From Caryophanales bacterium UBA6768 (GTDB lineage: Bacteria; Bacillota; Bacilli; Bacillales_D; Amphibacillaceae), in assembly GCA_002453315.1 (NCBI GenBank), contig DKGO01000012.1:1-9992 (forward strand): DNA of 9,992 bases. Reading direction: 5' to 3'. Within the stretch, counting starts at the first letter, position 1. Each line of letters opens with the position of its first letter. A program made the position numbers and the translations under genes. The notes under the pieces are model-generated. The model was given only the letters and a program-made list of their open reading frames with translations. It made no database searches and had not been told where the DNA came from. Positions 6,686 through 9,992 of this stretch are shown here, piece by piece.

Positions 6686-8581
6686 ATGTATTTAAAACAG
6701 AGAAGAATTCCACTTTTTATCCCAGTGGCATTTTTGTTTGGTTTAAAAACATATATCATCTATCGGTTTATATTCCAAATAGAATTAGATAATTCTCTCC
6801 AAGAAGTCATTTTATTGATTAACCCTTTTATTGTTTCTTTTATTTTTTTTGGCATTAGTTTGTGGATAAGGAAATCTTCGAGGAGAATTGCATTTTTGAA
6901 ATATGGGGCATTATTTGGAACGATTATCATTTATATAAATTTAGTTTTTTACCGTTCTTTTACGGACTTCATCACTCTTCCACAATTATTTCAAGTAAAT
7001 AATATGTCCGATTTGTCAAGTAGCGTTTTCTCTTTAGTTAAATGGTATGACATGTTGTTAATTGCGGATGTTGTTTTTATCTGGGTATTATGTAAGCGAA
7101 TGGCTAAGAAAATGAACATGATTATTTTTGCGAGACGTCATAAGGCACTATTGCTTGTTATTTTTTTTATTTTACTTTCTACGAATCTATTGTTAGCGGA
7201 AATTTCACGTCCACAGTTGTTAACGAAAGGGTTTGATCGTGAATATTTAGTGAAAAACCTTGGGTTATTTTACTTTCATATTTATGATGTTGCCTTACAA
7301 TCAAAAATGAGAACCCAACGGGTTCTAGCTGATGAAAATGGCTTAATGGAAATAAAGGAATACATTAAAGAAGAAGTAAGAAGTGGTCAAAAATCTGAAC
7401 TATTCGGCGTAGCTAAAGATCGTAATATTATCTTTATATCCGCTGAGTCGATGCAAACATTTGTGATAGGTAATACCTTACATGGGAAGGAAATAACACC
7501 CTTTTTAAATCAATTAATAGAAGATGAGAATACTTTTTATTTTGAAAATTTTTATCACCAAACGGCGCAAGGGAAAACATCCGACTCTGAATTTATCACT
7601 GAAAATTCATTATATCCATTATCAGGGGGAGCAGTGTTTTTTACACATGCCCAAAATGAATATCATGCAATGCCAAAAATATTGAATCATCATGGTTATG
7701 AATCAGCGGTATTTCACGCTAATTCCAATAGTTTTTGGAATCGGAATCAAATTTACGAACAATTAAATATAGATTATTTTTTTGATAAGGAATATTATGA
7801 AGTAACAGATACAAATGAAGTAGGTTGGGGATTGAAGGATAAAGAATTTTTTATCCAGTCTATGCCATATTTAAGAAATTTAAATCATCCTTTTTACAGT
7901 AAATTTATCACCATCACGAACCACTTTCCCTTTGATTTAGAAGAAGGAGATAGGACGCTTGAACCTTATGATTCTAATTCAAATACGTTAAATAATTATT
8001 TTCCGACTGTACGATATACTGACGAAGCGATTGAACAGTTTTTTATTCAATTGAAGGCAGCTGGATTGTATGAAAACTCTGTTATTATTATCATGGGTGA
8101 TCATGATGGGATTAGTGCGAATCATAATAAAGCAATGGCACAATATTTGGATAAGGAAGAAATTACACCATATGATTATATGCAGTTACAAAGGGTTCCT
8201 TTTTACATTCATATTCCAGGGATTAAAATAGGGAAGGTAATGTCTAGAGTAGCTGGCCAAGTTGATATTAAACCGACCATTTTACATTTGTTAGGGGTTG
8301 ATACTGATCACGATATATATTTTGGTAATGACTTGTTTCACAATGATCGTAAAGGATTCATTGCACAAAGAAATGGAAGTTTTATAAGTGAGGATTTTGT
8401 TTATACTAGTGGAATCTGTTATGATCGTAAAACAGGGAACTTGCTAGCAAATGAAAATGAAACAAAAGACACATGGACACCTTGTACACCAATTAAAGAA
8501 GAGGTAGAACAAGAACTGTTATATTCTGATGAAATTATTTATGGGGATTTGTTTCGATTTATCGATTTTTATGATAAATAA
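6686..8581 (+). CDS. yqgS: Lipoteichoic acid synthase family protein (YqgS type)
   Basis: This polytopic enzyme polymerises glycerol phosphate from phosphatidylglycerol on the outer membrane face to make lipoteichoic acid. Of 631 residues, the first 200 or so hold about five membrane helices and the rest is an extracellular sulfatase-fold domain. Every active-site position I recall from S. aureus LtaS has a match: Glu254 (ISAES), nucleophile Thr298 (GKTSDSEF), His344, Arg353 (WNRN), His413 (NHFPF), Asp472 and His473 (GDHDG). Between the helices and the catalytic domain, Val213-Leu214-Ala215 before Asp216 fits a signal peptidase site at almost the position where LtaS is cut. The start is firm: AGGAGG lies seven bases before the ATG. 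Bacilli have several LTA synthases; the assignment to YqgS (sporulation-associated in B. subtilis) rests on neighbours yqgQ and yqgW/yqgX. A terminator follows. Confidence 0.95.
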   Translation: MYLKQRRIPLFIPVAFLFGLKTYIIYRFIFQIELDNSLQEVILLINPFIVSFIFFGISLWIRKSSRRIAFLKYGALFGTIIIYINLVFYRSFTDFITLPQLFQVNNMSDLSSSVFSLVKWYDMLLIADVVFIWVLCKRMAKKMNMIIFARRHKALLLVIFFILLSTNLLLAEISRPQLLTKGFDREYLVKNLGLFYFHIYDVALQSKMRTQRVLADENGLMEIKEYIKEEVRSGQKSELFGVAKDRNIIFISAESMQTFVIGNTLHGKEITPFLNQLIEDENTFYFENFYHQTAQGKTSDSEFITENSLYPLSGGAVFFTHAQNEYHAMPKILNHHGYESAVFHANSNSFWNRNQIYEQLNIDYFFDKEYYEVTDTNEVGWGLKDKEFFIQSMPYLRNLNHPFYSKFITITNHFPFDLEEGDRTLEPYDSNSNTLNNYFPTVRYTDEAIEQFFIQLKAAGLYENSVIIIMGDHDGISANHNKAMAQYLDKEEITPYDYMQLQRVPFYIHIPGIKIGKVMSRVAGQVDIKPTILHLLGVDTDHDIYFGNDLFHNDRKGFIAQRNGSFISEDFVYTSGICYDRKTGNLLANENETKDTWTPCTPIKEEVEQELLYSDEIIYGDLFRFIDFYDK

Positions 8582-8596
8582 AAATAACAATAAAAT

Positions 8597-8642
8597 AAAA
8601 GACAGTCAGAAGGCATATTATTGCCTCTAGACCGTCTTTTTT
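8597..8642. terminator. Rho-independent terminator between yqgS and yqgW
   Basis: AAAAGAC (8597-8603) pairs with GTCTTTT (8634-8640), then GTC with GAC after one mismatch, then AGGCA (8611-8615) with TGCCT (8622-8626) at the tip. A six-base T-run ends it on the plus strand. On the minus strand TTTTATTTTATT follows, so it can also end the convergent yqgW transcript. Confidence 0.82.
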
Positions 8643-8648
8643 ATGTTA

Positions 8649-8831
8649 TTATAAAGTACAAATGCCTAATTGTGTTAAGTCACAAATAATCGTCATAATT
8701 GAAAAGAAACCAAAACATAGGGCAGCAATTGCGGAAAAAGCAAGAGCAAAATAGTTTTTAATTTTAACTTGGCGAATGACAGACACTACTGATAGCAATG
8801 CGACGATTAAAAGTAAAGTAGCTAAAATCAT
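8649..8831 (-). CDS. yqgW: DUF2759 family small membrane protein (YqgW)
   Basis: The protein has 60 residues with two hydrophobic helices (about 1-18 and 27-47) joined by a short basic loop (RQVKIKNYF) and then the family-like FGFFSIMTI motif. The function is unknown in any organism I know of; it is probably an integral membrane protein with both helices in the cytoplasmic membrane. A longer in-frame start at 8876 would add 15 residues, but ATG 8831 has a perfect AAGGAGG 11 bases upstream and fits the family length, so the shorter form is used. The C-terminus carries an extra CDLTQLGICTL tail with two cysteines. It is convergent with yqgS, sharing its terminator, and divergent from yqgX. In B. 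subtilis yqgW also lies next to yqgX, which supports the call; yqgT-yqgV are not present here. Confidence 0.83.
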   Translation of the reverse strand: MILATLLLIVALLSVVSVIRQVKIKNYFALAFSAIAALCFGFFSIMTIICDLTQLGICTL

Positions 8832-8990
8832 ATTAATTACTTCCTCCTTGTGAACGTGATAAAATAACAATAACATTAAAAATTTATGTAATTAAATATT
8901 TCAAATCTAACATTCATTTTATAATAATAGCGTTTGTTTGTCGAGTATTACCTATAATTATCATTATTAGAAAAGGAAAGTGAATCAACT

Positions 8991-9626
8991 ATGAAAATTA
9001 AATCATTATCATTAGGACCATTGGGAACGAATTGTTACATAGTAAGTAAAGACAACCAATCATTAATTATTGACCCTGGTGGTGATGCCCATATCATCAT
9101 AAAATATCTTTTTGAACAAAATTTAACACCGATTGCTATTTTATTAACACATGCCCATTTTGATCATATCGGTGCAGTCCATAAACTAAGAACAAATTTT
9201 GAAATTGATGTTTACTTGCATGAAGCGGAGAAAAACTGGCTTGAAAATCCAGATTTAAACCGTTCTATCTTATATTTCGGTGAATCAGGTAAAGTAATTA
9301 CAAATCCACCTGAATATAGTTTACAAGAAGGGCATTTGGAAATTGGACCGTTTTTGATGGATGTTGTGCATACGCCGGGACATTCACCAGGTAGTGTAAC
9401 ATTTATTTTTAACGAACATTCCTTTATTGTAAGTGGGGATGTGCTATTCCATCATGGGATTGGCCGTACTGATTTACCGCAAGGAAGTTTGCCTCAATTA
9501 GCTGAGAGTATTACAAAATATATTTATAAATTACCTGATGAATTTACTGTATATCCTGGTCATGGGGTAGAGACGACTGTTGGTTATGAGAAAGTCTCAA
9601 ATCCGTATACTCTTCAGTTTTCTTAG
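8991..9626 (+). CDS. yqgX: Metallo-beta-lactamase-fold hydrolase, glyoxalase II-like (YqgX)
   Basis: This is a cytoplasmic di-metal hydrolase of 211 residues. The full ligand set is present: HAHFDH (His54, His56, Asp58, His59), His131 (HTPGHSPGS), Asp150 (SGDVLF) and His191 (PGHG). The GIGRTDLPQGS stretch (156-166) is typical of the short glyoxalase II-like YcbL/YqgX group. The N-terminal GPLGTNCYIV and IIDPGGD segments also fit. Short forms lack the C-terminal substrate domain of true glyoxalase II, so the physiological thioester substrate is uncertain; a bacillithiol- or other thiol-linked substrate is conceivable but not shown. The start is supported by AAAGGAAAGTGA upstream of the ATG. 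Its last 83 bases overlap the convergent YqzE-like gene, and no terminator hairpin follows, which is unusual in this window. Confidence 0.93.
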   Translation: MKIKSLSLGPLGTNCYIVSKDNQSLIIDPGGDAHIIIKYLFEQNLTPIAILLTHAHFDHIGAVHKLRTNFEIDVYLHEAEKNWLENPDLNRSILYFGESGKVITNPPEYSLQEGHLEIGPFLMDVVHTPGHSPGSVTFIFNEHSFIVSGDVLFHHGIGRTDLPQGSLPQLAESITKYIYKLPDEFTVYPGHGVETTVGYEKVSNPYTLQFS

Positions 9627-9825
9627 GCAAATATACTTCTTTTTTATGTTTGTAAACCTTAAACGAAAAAGGGACTAATCCAAACCAATGGTGACTAATC
9701 AAATTGTTGACTTTAAAGTTTGTCATTGTTTCAGTTTGTTCTCCTTCTAAAGAAGTGTCACGGACTTTTAAAGGTTTTTCAGCAAATGTCGATATTAAAT
9801 ATTTTAAATATTCATATTTGTCCAT
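9544..9825 (-). CDS. yqzE: YqzE-like small protein with antisense-encoded C-terminal extension
   Basis: The protein has 93 residues. The N-terminus (MDKYEYLKYLISTF) and the central HHWFGLVPFSFKVYKHKK segment match what I recall of YqzE, a family of about 50-65 residues found near the comG operon; its function is unknown. Homologues normally end a few residues after the WFG motif. Here the frame continues, and residues from about 67 on are encoded opposite the end of yqgX. This tail (PKKTEEYTDLRLSHNQ and beyond) is probably the product of a lost stop codon. Starts at 9834, 9828 and 9825 are all possible; 9825 is preferred because AAAAGGA lies nine bases upstream, while at 9834 the site abuts the ATG. 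A perfect minus-strand TATAAT lies at 9859-9864. The family call is moderate and the gene could be spurious. Confidence 0.6.
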   Translation of the reverse strand: MDKYEYLKYLISTFAEKPLKVRDTSLEGEQTETMTNFKVNNLISHHWFGLVPFSFKVYKHKKEVYLPKKTEEYTDLRLSHNQQSSLPHDQDIQ

Positions 9826-9858
9826 CATAATCATTCCTTTTCAAAATAGATAATCCTT

Positions 9859-9864
9859 ATTATA
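9859..9864 (-). promoter_or_regulatory. Candidate -10 element of the YqzE-like gene
   Basis: A perfect TATAAT on the minus strand lies 33 bases before the preferred start codon, giving a leader of about 27 bases that contains the AAAAGGA site. No good -35 is seen 16-18 bases upstream. Confidence 0.3.
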
Positions 9865-9980
9865 GTATTCAACATGAAATTTTCTTTATCCATAAATTTT
9901 AAAAATAAAGAAGGATTTTGAGTTTTTGTGTCGAATAATGTTATTAGTGATTAAAATTTAATAGCAGAAAGGATGAAATA

Positions 9981-9992
9981 ATGTTAGAAACC
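9981..9992 (+). CDS. Start of an unidentified gene, cut by the window end
   Basis: An ATG preceded by AGAAAGGATGAA (a good ribosome binding site about eight bases upstream) opens a frame reading MLET before the window ends. Four codons cannot identify the product. From the B. subtilis order a competence gene such as comGA could follow this region, but that is only a guess. No convincing ComK box or strong promoter is seen in 9840-9980. Confidence 0.5.

Noticed and set aside
8953..8971. Fur-box-like AT-rich stretch in the yqgX leader
   Set aside because: It matches only about 13 of 19 consensus positions in a strongly AT-rich spacer, and nothing about yqgX suggests iron control.
9840..9980. 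ComK-type AAAA-N5-TTTT boxes that would mark a comG promoter
   Set aside because: Only one degenerate match (AAAG-N5-TTTT near 9908) was found, with no properly spaced partner.

Overview
The window looks like an ordinary chromosomal stretch of a low-GC, AT-rich member of the Bacillaceae. The genes are compact, most have strong AAGGAGG-type ribosome binding sites, and terminators are simple hairpins with T-runs. From memory, the order follows the Bacillus subtilis pbpA-yqgX neighbourhood: pbpA, rpmG, yqgN, gluP (yqgP), yqgQ, yqgS, yqgW, yqgX. Genes I remember between these in B. subtilis are missing here, namely the pst phosphate operon, glcK and yqgT-yqgV. The exact genus cannot be read from the sequence.

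Region by region: (1) 21-2078, a class B penicillin-binding protein of the PbpA type, ended by a strong bidirectional terminator shared with the next unit. (2) 2195-3157, minus strand, a two-gene operon: a membrane-anchored coiled-coil protein with a C-terminal helix-turn-helix-like tail, then a membrane-anchored protein that has only the LysM-like part of MltG. (3) 3302-3451, ribosomal protein L33 lacking half of its zinc-binding cysteines, with its own promoter and terminator. (4) 3700-5474, 5-formyltetrahydrofolate cyclo-ligase followed closely by a GluP-type rhomboid protease without the C-terminal TPR domain. (5) 5494-6351, minus strand, an unrecognised membrane-anchored protein wedged between gluP and yqgQ. 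(6) 6421-8581, YqgQ then a lipoteichoic acid synthase of the YqgS type, ended by a terminator. (7) 8649-8831, minus strand, the small membrane protein YqgW (DUF2759). (8) 8991-9626, a glyoxalase II-like metallo-beta-lactamase-fold hydrolase. (9) 9544-9825, minus strand, a small YqzE-like protein whose tail runs antisense into yqgX. (10) The first codons of another plus-strand gene at 9981.

Functional themes are cell-envelope synthesis (PBP, LTA synthase, possibly the MltG-like protein), membrane proteolysis (GluP), translation (L33) and one-carbon metabolism (YqgN). I find no mobile element, CRISPR array, tRNA, rRNA, riboswitch or phage gene, and no gene-free stretch over 300 bases. I see no convincing new biological system. 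The items most worth a second look are the unknown 285-residue gene, the antisense overprinted tail of the YqzE-like gene, the orphan MltG LysM-like domain operon, the TPR-less GluP and the cysteine-depleted L33.
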